Source: Arthrobacter sp. Hiyo8
Lineage (GTDB): Bacteria > Actinomycetota > Actinomycetes > Actinomycetales > Micrococcaceae
NCBI GenBank assembly: GCA_001549895.1
Contig: AP014719.1
Location: forward strand, 2,418,001-2,482,000
DNA length: 64,000 nucleotides
Direction: 5' to 3'
Below the pieces are notes generated by a model. That model ran no database searches, was not told the DNA's origin, and worked only from the letters and a program-made list of their open reading frames with translations. The position numbers and the translations under genes are program-made. Positions 30,302 through 42,111 of this stretch are shown here, one piece after another (within the stretch, counting starts at the first letter, position 1; the number at the start of each line of letters is the position of its first letter).

Positions 30302-30324
30302 CCAAGATTGTTCAACAATCTTGG
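30302..30324. promoter_or_regulatory. Perfect palindrome upstream of pxpA (GntR-type operator candidate)
   Basis: Arms CCAAGATTGTT and AACAATCTTGG around a single central C, 47 bases before the pxpA start. The TTGTTCAACAA core fits the short-spaced palindromes bound by FadR-subfamily regulators. Binding by the operon's GntR protein is inference. Confidence 0.6.
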
Positions 30325-30351
30325 TTGCGGGCCAACTGCCGGGTTCCACAC

Positions 30352-30396
30352 GTGAGGTCTCGACCCTTTCAGCGAGCGAAAGGGACGAGACCTCAC
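30352..30396 (-). terminator. Stem-loop between the amine oxidase and pxpA genes
   Basis: GTGAGGTCTCG (30352-30362) pairs with CGAGACCTCAC (30386-30396) and CCCTTTC with GAAAGGG, with one mismatch and a 7-base loop. It lies 20 bases after the amine oxidase stop. TTTT follows on the plus strand only. Confidence 0.6.
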
Positions 30397-30416
30397 TTTT
30401 GGATTAGTACCTGTTC

Positions 30417-31866
<1,450 letters not shown>

Positions 31867-31946
31867 TCAACTGTAGCTGCCTTGGCCCCGGCTGTGAAGA
31901 CCCAAATGGAATAATGCTGAGGACACAGCCTCCAGAAAGGTCAGCG

Positions 31947-32621
31947 ATGCCTGAACCCACCCCCGCTCCCGGCGAGACCAAAGCGCGCCGCAGGGCAGGC
32001 CGGCCGATGGCGGCGGTCCTGGACCAGGACGGCATCACTGCGGCGGCGCTGGAACTGATCAGCAAGAAGGGTTACGACGGCCTCACCATGGCGGCCCTCG
32101 CCCGCTCCCTGGGTGTCGCGCCGTCGGCCCTTTACAACCACGTGTCCTCCAAGGACGAAGTCCTCAAGCTCGTGGAAGAGGACCTGATGTCCAAGGTCGA
32201 CTTCGGCGGTTTCAGCACGCTTCCCTGGGATGAAGCCGTCCGGCAATGGGCATATTCCTACCGCGGTATCTTCGCGAGGCACACCCCGCTGATCTCGGTG
32301 ATCGCGGTCCTGCCCGTGACGGACGCCCCGCAGACGCTCGCCATGTACGAAGCTGTGACGGAGGGATTCCTCCGCGCGGGTTTCCCGGAGAAGCAGATCA
32401 TCCCGAGCATCGTGGCCCTCGAGGCCTATATCTTCGGCGCCGCTTTCGACGCTAACGCGCCGGCGGACATTTTCGATTCCGGCCGCTTGGCCGACTCCAC
32501 GCCGCACTTCACCTCAGCCGTCCGCAGCCTGGGACCCGAGCGGAACAACTACCCGTCCGACCTCGCGTTCAGCATGGGCCTGGATGCACTGATCACCGGG
32601 CTAGGAGCGCTCCGGGCGTAG
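31947..32621 (+). CDS. TetR/AcrR-family transcriptional regulator
   Basis: The intact 224-residue protein has an N-terminal TetR HTH (ALELISKKGYDGLTMAALAR, SLGVAPSALYNHVSSKDEVL at residues 33-70) and a C-terminal ligand domain of the TetR_C_1-like sort (LPWDEAVRQWAYSYRGIFAR). ATG 31947 was preferred over upstream in-frame codons because residues before it are not TetR-like and GAAAGG precedes it. It likely represses the divergent amine oxidase in response to an amine or aldehyde. Confidence 0.88.
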   Translation: MPEPTPAPGETKARRRAGRPMAAVLDQDGITAAALELISKKGYDGLTMAALARSLGVAPSALYNHVSSKDEVLKLVEEDLMSKVDFGGFSTLPWDEAVRQWAYSYRGIFARHTPLISVIAVLPVTDAPQTLAMYEAVTEGFLRAGFPEKQIIPSIVALEAYIFGAAFDANAPADIFDSGRLADSTPHFTSAVRSLGPERNNYPSDLAFSMGLDALITGLGALRA

Positions 32622-32624
32622 CCC

Positions 32625-32661
32625 AACTGATCCCCACCGCCACCCTCGCCTCGCAAGTCCC
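32625..32661. repeat. A-type repeat remnant interrupted by the insertion sequence
   Basis: CCCAACTGATCCCCACCGCC then ACCCTCGCCTCGCAAG matches the A module at 10615 and 52440, then stops abruptly where the IS begins at 32662. The sequence resumes at 33952 as CAAGTCCCCGCCGGCGAGGG. The element therefore inserted into, or just beside, a repeat copy. Confidence 0.75.
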
Positions 32662-33951
32662 GGGTTATAGGACAAAACGTGTGTATGGATTGTGCCTGCT
32701 TCCCAGTGTTGGCGGGCGAATTTCGGGGTAGCTAAGCTTTGGAAGCTTAGGGTGGCTGGGGTGCTTGCATATCTCTGGAATGTCTGGTCTGCGGTCAGGC
32801 GCTGGTACGGAACGGGAAAACGGCCGCGGGTAAGCAGCGCTACCGGTGCCTGGAATGCGGGGCGAGCCGCTCGGGTGAACGCCCGGATGTGAGCCGGCGT
32901 GCGGAGCTGGGTGCGTTTCTGGGCTGGCTGCTGGGTACCGGCGGCCAAGCGCTGGTTGACTCGTTCGGTACGGCCCGGTCCTTCCGGCGCCGCACGGCGT
33001 GGTGCTGGAATATTGCCCCCGCGATTCCGGCCACGGGCGAGATCCATGACCAGGTCCAGATCGACGGGATCTACGTCGGCTCGTGGTGCTGCCTGATCGC
33101 GATCGCCGGTGAGCATGTGATCGGCTGGCAGTGGTGCGACACCGAGAAGAAGGCCGCGTGGGCGGCGTTGCTTGGACGTTTTCCGGCTCCGCGGGTGGTG
33201 ATCACCGACGGTGGTTCCGGGATCGCCGCCGCGCTCTCTGACTGCTGGTCGGATACCGCCATTCAGCGCTGCCTGGTCCATGTCCAGCGCAACGTGCGCA
33301 CCTACCTGACCAGCAGGCCCAGGACCGAGGCCGGCAAAGCTCTCCTGCGCCTTGGCCGGGCCCTGACACGGATCAGCACACCCGCGCAGGCCGCGGCGTG
33401 GCTCGGCCACCTCAATGACTGGTACCAGAACCACGGGCAACTGGTCCGGGCCCGGACTTACCGCACCGCAGCCTCCCCGGCACCGGCGTGGGTGCGGGCG
33501 AATCAGGCCTGGTGGTTTACCCATGACCGGCTCCGGAAGGCCTATCGCCTCTTGGAGCGGCTCAGCCAAGCAGGGAGCCTGTTCACCTACCTGCGTACCG
33601 AGTTCACAGGACTCGATATCGCGGCCACGACAAACCGGATCGAAGGCGGCACGAACGCGCAGCTGCGCCTGATTCTGCGGGCCCACCGCGGGATGAGCGA
33701 AGAGCACCAGAAGCGGGCCATCGAGTGGTACCTCTATCTCCACAGCGAAACTCCGGACCAGCCCGCCCAGCTCATCCGCCCCGAGCAATACACACCCACA
33801 CGCCCGGCGGCCCAAACCGCCGTCGAGCAGCCACACGGACCCGAGGAATACGGCAACACAGCCACCGCAGAGGAAGGCCTCTGGGCCCGCAAAGGTTGGG
33901 CAGGACGCACGTGACACGCGCGGGATTTACACACGTTTTGTCCTATAACCC
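32662..33951 (+). mobile_element. IS1249-like insertion sequence (IS256 family), 1290 bp
   Basis: The ends are perfect 22-bp inverted repeats: 32662-32683 begins GGGTTATAGGACAAAACG, and 33930-33951 is its exact reverse complement. An 8-bp direct repeat CAAGTCCC flanks it at 32654-32661 and 33952-33959, a target-site duplication. One transposase gene fills the interior. Intact ends and duplication indicate a recent insertion. Confidence 0.93.
32775..33914 (+). CDS. IS1249-family transposase
   Basis: DDE transposase of the IS256 superfamily. The open frame contains a zinc ribbon CLVCGQALVRNGKTAAGKQR followed by YRCLECGAS, then GEIHDQVQIDGIYVGSW (first Asp), RVVITDGGSGIAAALSDCW (second Asp), RCLVHVQRNVRTYLTSRP and TTNRIEGGTNAQLRLILRAH, whose Glu completes the triad. 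No ATG, GTG or TTG lies in frame before the zinc ribbon. The first conventional start, GTG 32889, would remove it, so either CTG 32775 is used or a base is missing upstream. About 380 residues. Confidence 0.88.
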   Translation: MECLVCGQALVRNGKTAAGKQRYRCLECGASRSGERPDVSRRAELGAFLGWLLGTGGQALVDSFGTARSFRRRTAWCWNIAPAIPATGEIHDQVQIDGIYVGSWCCLIAIAGEHVIGWQWCDTEKKAAWAALLGRFPAPRVVITDGGSGIAAALSDCWSDTAIQRCLVHVQRNVRTYLTSRPRTEAGKALLRLGRALTRISTPAQAAAWLGHLNDWYQNHGQLVRARTYRTAASPAPAWVRANQAWWFTHDRLRKAYRLLERLSQAGSLFTYLRTEFTGLDIAATTNRIEGGTNAQLRLILRAHRGMSEEHQKRAIEWYLYLHSETPDQPAQLIRPEQYTPTRPAAQTAVEQPHGPEEYGNTATAEEGLWARKGWAGRT

Positions 33952-33988
33952 CAAGTCCCCGCCGGCGAGGGAGTTCGGTGAGTTAAAC

Positions 33989-34021
33989 AAAGGAACCCCG
34001 GTCAGAGACCGGGGTTCCTTT
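33989..34021 (-). terminator. Terminator of tRNA-Leu
   Basis: AAAGGAACCCCGGT and its complement pair around a 5-base loop; on the minus strand it is followed by TTTGTTT. It lies 9 bases beyond the tRNA 3' end. Confidence 0.85.
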
Positions 34022-34029
34022 GAATTGCG

Positions 34030-34111
34030 TGCGCGAGGGGGATTTGAACCCCCACACCCTTTCGGATACTGGCACCTGAAGCCAGCGCGTCTGCCGTTCC
34101 GCCACTCGCGC
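34030..34111 (-). tRNA. tRNA-Leu (anticodon CAG)
   Basis: Acceptor GCGCGAG pairs with CTCGCGC. Anticodon stem CTGGC/GCCAG encloses the loop TTCAGGT, giving CAG. A variable arm and the T-loop GTTCAAATC are present, as expected for a class II leucine tRNA of 82 nt. CCA is not encoded. Confidence 0.93.
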
Positions 34112-34474
34112 GCAACTTTCTTTCGCCCGGGCCGTACCAGGTTTCCCCGGCCTCACCCCTGCGAAAGCAGCGAGATCAAGCATAACGGACAACCTGTTGA
34201 AAACGCCAATCGACCCGGGACGGGGCCGTAAAACCCTGGGACGCCACGGATTGCCGGTCCCCCAGATGATGCGGAAATCACGCGAGAAGCATCCCGGAAT
34301 GATGCAGTCCGGCGAACTTTTCCGGCGTTCCGGCCGTTGTGGAATAAGGCCATTCACAGTCTTGCCCAGTAGTATCGGGGTTGAAGACAGGCTTCCTGCG
34401 TGCGCTCCGGCCACTGCGGGGATTCGTCTTGGCTACTGATACTGCCGGGTCAACGAAGCGGAAGGAGAAGGACC
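34112..34474. other. Non-coding region upstream of fhaA
   Basis: 363 bases between the divergent tRNA-Leu and fhaA. It must hold both promoters. I see no convincing gene, repeat or strong hairpin in it; GAAGGAGAAGG just before ATG 34475 is the fhaA ribosome binding site. Confidence 0.6.
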
Positions 34475-35217
34475 ATGGGCTTGCTTGACAGGGTTGAGCG
34501 TGGCATCGAAAAGGCCGTCCGAGGCGTCTTCTCCACCGGGTCGCGGGCGCGGGTGGAGCCGGTGGAAATCGCCAGCAAGCTTCGCCGTGAACTGGACAAC
34601 AAGTCCATCACCATTTCAGCCGGCCGAACATTGGCACCCAACGTTTTCGACGTTCTCTTGAGCGATGAAGACTTCGCGCGCGCCCAGGACTGGGGAACTC
34701 CCCTGGCCGAAGAATTGTGCGACGTCGTCATCCAGCACGTGCGCAGCCAAGGTTACATTCTGCAGGGTCCCGTACGGATCTCCTTCCGTCACGACGATGC
34801 CCAGCGCGAAGGCCATTTCGAGATCACGTCCCGCACCGAGAAATCCGGCGGGGCTGCCGCGCCCGTTGCTCCCGGCCCGTTGTGCCCGCCGCTCCGAGCC
34901 GCGAGCCCACACGGCTCCAGCCTGTCCTGGACATCGGCGGACAACGCTATTCCCTCAACGCGCCTTCCATCGTGCTGGGCAGGTCATCCGAAGCCGACAT
35001 CCTGGTGGACGATACCGGCGTCTCCCGCAAGCACTTGGAAATCCAGACGGCAGACGGAGTCATCCGCGCCGTCGACCTCGGTTCCACCAACGGAAGTTAC
35101 GTCAACGGCCATAAAGTGGACGGCAGTGTAGAACTTACTGACGGATCCACCATCACCATGGGACGGACCAAGATCATCTTCAGACTTCTCCCCCAGCCCT
35201 CTGGTGGGCGCCCGTGA
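34475..35217 (+). CDS. fhaA: FhaA: DUF3662 and FHA domain protein (frameshifted)
   Basis: Phosphothreonine-binding partner of the Ser/Thr kinases and of cell-wall synthesis. The N-terminal DUF3662 domain (MGLLDRVERGIEKAVRGVFS; VEPVEIASKLRRELDNKSIT; VFDVLLSDEDFARAQDWG) covers residues 1-125. The C-terminal FHA domain has PSIVLGRSSEADILVDDTGV, SRKHLEIQTADGVI and DLGSTNGSYVNGHKV, with the Arg, Ser-Arg-x-His and Asn phospho-binding residues. A G is missing near 34883. About 247 residues. Its stop overlaps the fhaB start. Confidence 0.92.
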
Positions 35218-35704
35218 GCGACATCAGCGAACTGACCATCACCGCACTCCGCTTCGGCTTCCTGCTGTTGCTCTGGATACTGATCTTCAGCATCGTCTCG
35301 ACCATGCGTCGCGATCTCGTGATCGGCCGCAAGGCAGCCATGGGAACTCCGACGGCGCGCGAAGTACGCAAGCATCCGGAGCTCGCCCGGCGCCGCCCCA
35401 GCCCGTGAAGCAGCAGGCGCACCAGCTCGTCGTCGTCGAGGGCCCGCTCAAGGGCACCACGCTTCCTTTGGCCGCGAGCCCCATTCTGCTGGGCCGCGCA
35501 CAAGAGGCCACCTTGGTCCTCGAGGATGATTATGCTTCGGGCAGGCACGCGCGCTTGTTCCCCCAGGGCAGCCGATGGTTCATCGAAGATCTTGGCTCCA
35601 CCAACGGCACCTACCTCGCCGATCAGCAACTGACCCGAGCCCTGCCGGTGGAGCTTGGCGTCCCCGTGAGGATCGGCAAGACGGTCATCGAATTGAGGGC
35701 GTAG
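35214..35704 (+). CDS. fhaB: FhaB/FipA-type FHA domain membrane protein (frameshifted)
   Basis: One N-terminal membrane span (LRFGFLLLLWILIFSIVSTM), a linker, then an FHA domain: ASPILLGRAQEATLVLEDDY, ASGRHARLFPQGSRW and DLGSTNGTYLADQQL. A C is missing near 35400, giving RRPQPVKQQAHQLVVVEG. About 163 residues. In mycobacteria the orthologue binds phosphorylated FtsZ/FtsQ complexes and links PknA/B signalling to division. The GTG start overlaps the fhaA stop by four bases. Confidence 0.9.
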
Positions 35705-35763
35705 CCCATGGCTTCCCCCCAGCCTTCCGAAGGCAAGGCGCTGCCTCCGGAGCTCCCCTCATC

Positions 35764-37437
35764 ATGCGTTACGCGGCGCGGTCCGACGTCGGGCGTGTCC
35801 GCTCGAAGAATGACGACTCCGCATATGCCGGCCGGCATCTTGCCGTCGTCGCGGACGGCATGGGCGGGCACGCGGGCGGGACGTCGCCTCGGCATCCACC
35901 GTGCTGGACATGATCCACCTCGATCACGATTCCTACCCGGACGGCGCGGAAACAGTCCTCGCGGACGAAATCCAGACTGCCAATTCCCTCCTCTCCGAAC
36001 TCGTCCACGTAGACCCGAAGCTCGCGGGCATGGGCACCACGGTCACCGCCCTGCTGCTCGAAGGCAGGCGGCTGCACTTCGCGCACATCGGCGATTCCCG
36101 CGCCTACCGCCTGCGCAATGGCAAATTCGAGCAAATCAGCGTGGACCACACTTTCGTGCAGAGGCTGATCGACGAAGGCCGGCTGCGCCCGAGGAAGCCG
36201 AAACCCACCCGCACAAGAACGTCCTCATGCGCGTCCTGGGCGACGTGGACGCCAGCCCCGAGCTGGACCTCGACGAGCTCGACGTCGAACCGGGCGAACG
36301 CTGGCTCCTCTGCTCCGACGGCCTGAACTACGTCCAAGGCGCAGTCGTGGAGCAAGTAGTCCGCGAAACCAAGGACCTCGCCGAATGCGCCGAGCTCCTT
36401 ATTGAGCTCACGCTCGCCAACGGGGCTCCGGACAATGTCACCGTGGTGCTGTTGGAAATCGTGGAAGAGACCGGCGATAACCTCAGCACGGCCGCCGTCG
36501 ACGTCGTCCCGGAAGCTCAGACGCCGCCGAAAGCGGCCGATCCCGCGAAGTCCGCACCGAGCAAGGACAGCGCGCACGGCAGCGATGCGGCGGCCCGGCC
36601 AAAAAGTCCGGAGCCAACAGCCCCGCGGCCGGCGGGGTCACGCCGGCCGTAGCCCGCCGGAAACAACGTCCGACGCCGGGCCATCCGCCGCCGCGGAGCC
36701 CGCAGCGCCGGTCCTGTAGCGGGTTCCGCAAAACCTGCCGGGACCACCGAGCCTCCGACGGCGACAGACCCGCACCTTGGCGAGCACCTGTCGGCGGAGA
36801 TCCTCCGCGAAGAGCTCGCAAGCCGTCCGCACGAGCTGGTCGGGGCTGCCGCGACCGCGGCCGATACGGGTTCGATCCCGACCATAGCCGGACGCAGCGT
36901 TGCACGCCGGGCTGCCACGGTGCTGACCCACAAGGCCGAACAGGACCGCCAGGATCCGCAACCGCTTGTCGCCGGAAGCGGCGCTGGTTGACGCCGGCCA
37001 TTGCCGCCGTCTTGGCCATCTTCGTGGTCGCCGGGCTATGGCTCGGCTATGCGTGGACGCAGACTCGCTACTACGTCGGTGAATTCAATCAGCACGTCGC
37101 AATCTTCAACGGCATTTCGCAGAGCCTGGGCCCGTTCCAGCTCTCGAAAGTCGAGGCCACGACGAACATCCGCATGGATTCCTTGCCTGAATTCACGCAA
37201 CAAGTCGTTCGCCAGACCGTTCCGGCGCGGGATCTGGCCGATGCCCAGCAGATTGTGAAAAACCTTCAGGAAAAGGGCACCACCGGGCTTCCAGTCACAT
37301 GCCCCACAGGCACGGCCAAGCCGACGGCGAGTCCCTCGCCCACAACAGGCCCCACGCCGGCGAGCCCGAATCCCTCGAACCGGCCAACATCGTCGCCGAC
37401 GTCCACGGCGGTCCCTACGTGCGCGGTGTCCCCATGA
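35764..37437 (+). CDS. pstP: PP2C-type Ser/Thr phosphatase PstP (several frameshifts)
   Basis: Removes phosphates from PknA/PknB and their targets. The PP2C domain shows MRYAARSDVGRVRSKNDDSA, VVADGMGGHAGG, MGTTVTALLLEGRRLHFAHI with GDSRAYRLRNGKF, and LLCSDGLN plus GAPDNVTVVLLEIV, carrying the metal-binding Asp residues. A Pro/Ala-rich linker leads to one membrane span (PAIAAVLAIFVVAGLWLGYA) and an external region ending in a Pro/Thr/Ser-rich stretch. Bases are missing near 35882 and 36187 and in the linker (36600-36720 and 36990). About 560 residues. Its stop overlaps the rodA start. Confidence 0.9.
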
Positions 37438-38798
37438 TCCTGGCCACCACCACACCCAGGCCGCGCCGCAACGTCGAGCTCGTCCTGCTGGTCCTTGCCC
37501 TTGCTGTGGGAATCGGCGCCAGCGCCATGGTCGGGCTCAACAGTCCGGCCGCGTTCGACGCCGATTTCTGGTTCCAGTCGAGTCTCTTGATCGTGGCGGC
37601 ATTCGCTTTCCACATGATCCTCAGGTTCCGCGCGAAATATGCCGATCCGATCATCCTTCCGATCGTGGTTGCACTCAACGGCTTGGGACTGGCCCTGATC
37701 CATCGCATGGACCAGCCTGGCGAGGACACGGGAAACAACCAGTTGCGCTGGACCCTCCTGGCCATGGCCGTGTCAATCGTTGTGATCTGGTTCCTCAAGG
37801 ACCACCGCATCCTTCGCCGCTTCACCTTCATCTCGCTGGCGGCCAGCGCGGTTCTCCTTGTATTGCCGCTGGTTCCCGGAATCTCCGCCGGCGAGGTGCT
37901 GGGCGCGAGCGTCTGGATCCGGATCGGTCCCATGACTTTCCAGCCAGGCGAAATCGCCAAGATTACCCTGGCTATATTCTTCGCAGGCTATCTTTCCTCC
38001 AACCGGGACCTCATCCTGCTTGCCGGCCGCAAAATCGGCCCCATGCAATTGCCGCGCTTCAAGGATCTTGGCCCATGATCACGGCTTGGCTCGTGAGCAT
38101 CGGCATCCTCGTGTTCCAGCGGGACCTCGGCACCTCGATCCTTTTCTTCGGCTTGTTCATCGTCATCATCTATGTGGCAACAAGCCGGATCAGCTGGGTA
38201 GTCATCGGCGTCGCACTGATCCTGGGTGGCGGATTCCTGGCGTCCAGGTTCTTCTCGCACGTCGCGTTCCGCCTGGACAGCTGGTGGAACGCCTTCACCC
38301 CGGAAGTCTTCGACCGGTCCCGGGCGGCAGTGGACAGATCGTCCAGGGCCTCTTCGGCATGGCCGACGGCGGCCTCGGAGGCACAGGGCTCGGACAAGGC
38401 CGGCCGGATCTGGTGCCGTTCGCCAACAGCGACATGATCGTGGCCCTCATCGGTGAGGAACTGGGACTGATCGGTCTTTTTGCCGTCGTGATGCTCTACA
38501 TGCTGCTCTTCACCCGGGGTTCCGCGCTGCTCTTGGCGCGCGGGACGCGTTCGGCAAACTCTTGGCTTGTGGCCTGTCCTTTGCCATAGCGCTGCAGTGC
38601 TTCGTGGTGATCGGCGGCGTCACCCGGCTGATCCCGCTGACGGGACTCACCACTCCATTCCTTGCGGCAGGCGGTTCCTCCTTGCTTGCCAACTGGATCA
38701 TCGTGGGCTTGCTGCTCATGATTTCGAACACCGCGCGCGGCCCGGTGGACACTACGCCCATTACCCATGCCCCCACAGAGGCGGTGCAGACCTCATGA
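37434..38798 (+). CDS. rodA: RodA/FtsW-family peptidoglycan glycosyltransferase (three frameshifts)
   Basis: SEDS glycosyltransferase polymerising lipid II with PbpA. It has about 12 membrane spans. Motifs: [80 protein letters not shown] (catalytic-region Asp) and [39 protein letters not shown]. Single bases are missing near 38075, 38325 and 38527. About 455 residues. Gene-end overlaps of four bases on both sides couple it to pstP and pbpA. A close paralogue lies at 50970. Confidence 0.93.
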
Positions 38799-40251
38799 AC
38801 CATTCCATACGCAATGCGTGGATGGCAGCAGTTGCCATGTTCGCCCTCCTCTTTGGCGCGATCAGTTATGTCCAGGTCATCGGCGCCGGCGACCTCAACG
38901 ACAATCCGTGGAACCAGCGCGCTGTCCTGGCGAACTACTGCAACGACCGCGGTGCCATCATCGTGGGCGGCAAGCCAATCGCCGAATCCGTTGCCGGAGA
39001 CGAAACCTGCAAGTACCAGCGCAGTTACGCCCAGCCGGAGCTTTATGCGGGGATCACGGGATACTTCTCCAGGACCTATGGGTCCACCGGGCTTGAGCAA
39101 CAGCTCCGGGATGAACTGGCTGGCAGCTCCGACCAACTCTTCCTGGACCGTGTGAGCCAGATTTTCCTTGGGAGCCAGCCGAAGGGCGCCTCGGTGGAAT
39201 TGACCCTTGATCCCGTGATCCAGAAGCTCGCCTACGACCTCATTCCTGACGGCCAGCGCGGCTCGATCGTCGTCACCAATCCGAAGACGGGCGCCATCAT
39301 CGCGATGGTCTCCAAGCCGTCCTATAACCCAACCTGATCGCCACGCACGATCCTGCCAAGGAGAAGGCCGGTTACGACCAAATCAACCAGGTCCCCGGCA
39401 TCAACCTGAACCAGTCCGTGAGCGGACCCACCGGCGAGCTGTTGGCGCCCGGTTCCGTGTTCAAGCTCGTCGATACGGCGGCAGCATTGAGCTCCGGGAA
39501 GTACAACAAGGACAGTGTCCTGCCGAACCCGGACAGTCTGCCGTTGCCCGGTTCCAGCGCCTCGCTGCCCAACTATGCCGGGGGCAACTGCTCCACCCGC
39601 AACACCGCGGATTTCGCTTTCGCCCTGGAACAGTCATGCAACACGCCCTTCGCCAGCATTGCCCTGGACCTGGGCCAAAACGCGATCGCGGACCAGGCCA
39701 GCAAGTTCGGCTTCGGACAGGATTTCGGGGACCAGCTCAAGCTGCAGTCCGCGGTCAGCGTGTTCCCCAAGAACCTGGACCAAGCAGCGCTGGCCCAGTC
39801 CGCCGTCGGGCAGCGTGACGTCAGGGCCACTCCGCTGCAAATCGCCATGATGACCGCCGCTATTGCCAATAAGGGCGTCCAGATGAAGCCGAACCTCATC
39901 AAGACTGTGCGGGCACCTGACCTGCGTGTCATCAGCGAGCCCAAGGCCGAGGCGCTGCGTACTTCCACCACGCCCGATATCGCCAACCAGATCACGCAGT
40001 GGATGACCGACGTCGTGTCCCAGGGCATTGCGAGCGGCGCCGCAGTGCCGGGAGTCCAGGTGGCCGGCAAGACCGGTACCGCGCAACTCGGCGATTCAGG
40101 CTTGAACAACTCATGGTTTACCGGGTTCGCCCCGGCCAACGACCCGCAGGTAGCCGTCACCATTGTCATGGAAGGCGTTGATGTGTCTACCGGCGCAAAG
40201 CTAACCAGTCCGAACGCGAAGAAGATTTTTGAGGCGGTGTTGAACAAGTGA
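38795..40251 (+). CDS. pbpA: Penicillin-binding protein PbpA, class B transpeptidase (frameshifted)
   Basis: Cross-links peptidoglycan as partner of RodA. One N-terminal anchor ([20 protein letters not shown]), a dimerisation region ([10 protein letters not shown] joins after adding an A near 39332) and a transpeptidase domain. Active motifs: [15 protein letters not shown] (SxxK), [12 protein letters not shown] (SxN) and [11 protein letters not shown] (KTG). About 486 residues. Phosphorylation by PknB is known for the mycobacterial orthologue. Its stop overlaps the pknA GTG start. Confidence 0.94.
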
Positions 40252-42057
40252 GGCCTACGTCAGGAATCACCCTCGGCGGCAGGTTCCAGCTGACCAGTCG
40301 CATAGCGATTGGCGGCATGGGAGAGGTCTGGAGGGCCAAGGACCAGATCCTTGGCCGGATCGTCGCCATCAAGGTACTCAAAGAGGAATACACGGGCGAC
40401 CCCGGGTTCCTCCAGCGGTTCCGCGCCGAGGCCCGCCACACCGCGTTGCTCAATCACGTGGGGATCGCCAACGTCTTCGATTACGGAGAGGAAGACGGCT
40501 CCGCCTACCTGGTCATGGAATTGGTGCCGGGTCAGCCGCTGAGCAGCATCCTGGAGCACGAGCAGGTCCTTTCACCGGACCGCACCCTGTCCATCATTTC
40601 CCAAACCGCCCGGGCGCTGGCCCCTGCACATGCCCAAGGGCTGGTACACAGGGACATCAAACCGGGCAACCTCCTGATCACGCCGGATTTCCGTGTCAAG
40701 ATCACCGACTTCGGTATCGCCCGCCTCGCCGACCAGGTTCCGCTCACGCAGACCGGCCAGGTCATGGGTACGGCGCAATACCTGGCTCCGGAGCAGGCCA
40801 CGGGACAAACAGCCACAGGCGCCTCGGACATCTATTCCCTGGGGATCATCGGCTACGAGTGCCTTACAGGGCACCGTCCTTTTTCGGGAGAATCCCAGAT
40901 CGCGATTGCGCTGGCCCAGGTCAACGACGCCCCGCCGCCGCTGCCTGAAAGCCTGCCCACCCCCATTCGCGCCCTGCTGATGTCCATGCTCGCCAAGGAT
41001 CCGAAGAACCGTCCCGCGGATGCCATCAAGCTGGCCGAAGCCGCGGAAGCGATCCGCGCTGGCGATATCGCAACGGCACACGCGGCCGTCCCGGGGATGT
41101 TGCTGTTCGAATCCGCCACGGGCCCTATCACTGCCCCTACGGACATTGCCACCGCGCCCACCGGCATCGTCACCTCGCCCTACGGCAGGGAAGCACGGTC
41201 GACGTCGACGTCGGCGCTCCCGGTGATTGGCGCCGCCGCCGCGGGAGCCGCTGCGGTGGGGCTGCCGCCGAAGGTGGAAATCCGCTGGCCCGTGCCAATG
41301 CCCTGGCCGCCGAACGCAGCTTGGATCAGGCCGACGAGCACAACGCGTACATCCATGAAGAAGAGGAGTACCAGGAGCAAGAGCCGCCGCGGAAGAAACG
41401 CAGCCCGTGGACGTGGCCGCTCATCGCGCTGATCGTGCTCGTGTTGCTCGCCCTGGTGGGGCGCTCCTGACCCAGTCAGGGTTGTTCTCGCCGAGCAGTC
41501 CAGCACCGGCTAGCACCACTCCTCCGTCCCAGGTCTCGAGCGCACCGCCAACCTCGGCAAGTCCGAGCCCCACGGAAACCTCGGCCACCCCGACGCCCAC
41601 TACGTCCACCCCGGATACCATCAACCTGATCCCGGAGCAGTACAAGGGACAGCCGTACGACAAGGTGCGCTCGGACCTCAACGCACTCGGCCTCGCGGTC
41701 AACGGAGTCCAGGTCTTCGATCCATCCACGCCCGGCACTGTCATCGACATCAATCCTTCCGGCCCTGTGGCCAAGGGATCGACCATCACCGTCAGCTACT
41801 CCAAGGGACCGCAGATGGTCACCGTGCCGACCATCGGCAAGGGAGCCACCGAATCACAAGTACAGGCCGCTATCGAAGGTGCGGGCCTGCGCTGGGTCAC
41901 TGGAGCCACCGTTGACGGAGCAACCGGCCAGGCGCCGGGAACATTCGTCAGTTCCGATCCCGCGGCCGGGCAGAAAGTACCCGCCGGGTCCGTCGTGACC
42001 TATCACTTGTCCAAGCCGAACTCGAACCCGTCTCCTTCCACTAAGACCACCCCGTAG
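40248..42057 (+). CDS. pknA: Ser/Thr protein kinase PknA with C-terminal PASTA repeats (frameshifts)
   Basis: Kinase domain, residues 8-270: [20 protein letters not shown] (glycine loop), [10 protein letters not shown] (ATP Lys), [13 protein letters not shown] (catalytic loop), [12 protein letters not shown] (DFG) and [12 protein letters not shown] linker of about 85 residues leads to a membrane span ([20 protein letters not shown]) and two PASTA units ([40 protein letters not shown]). Mycobacterial PknA has no PASTA region, so this is the longer architecture. Frames break near 41270, 41310 and 41465. About 603 residues. Confidence 0.92.
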
Positions 42058-42111
42058 GACACCATGCCAACCGGACGCTCTACACCTGCCCACAGAGAGG
42101 ACAGCACCCCA

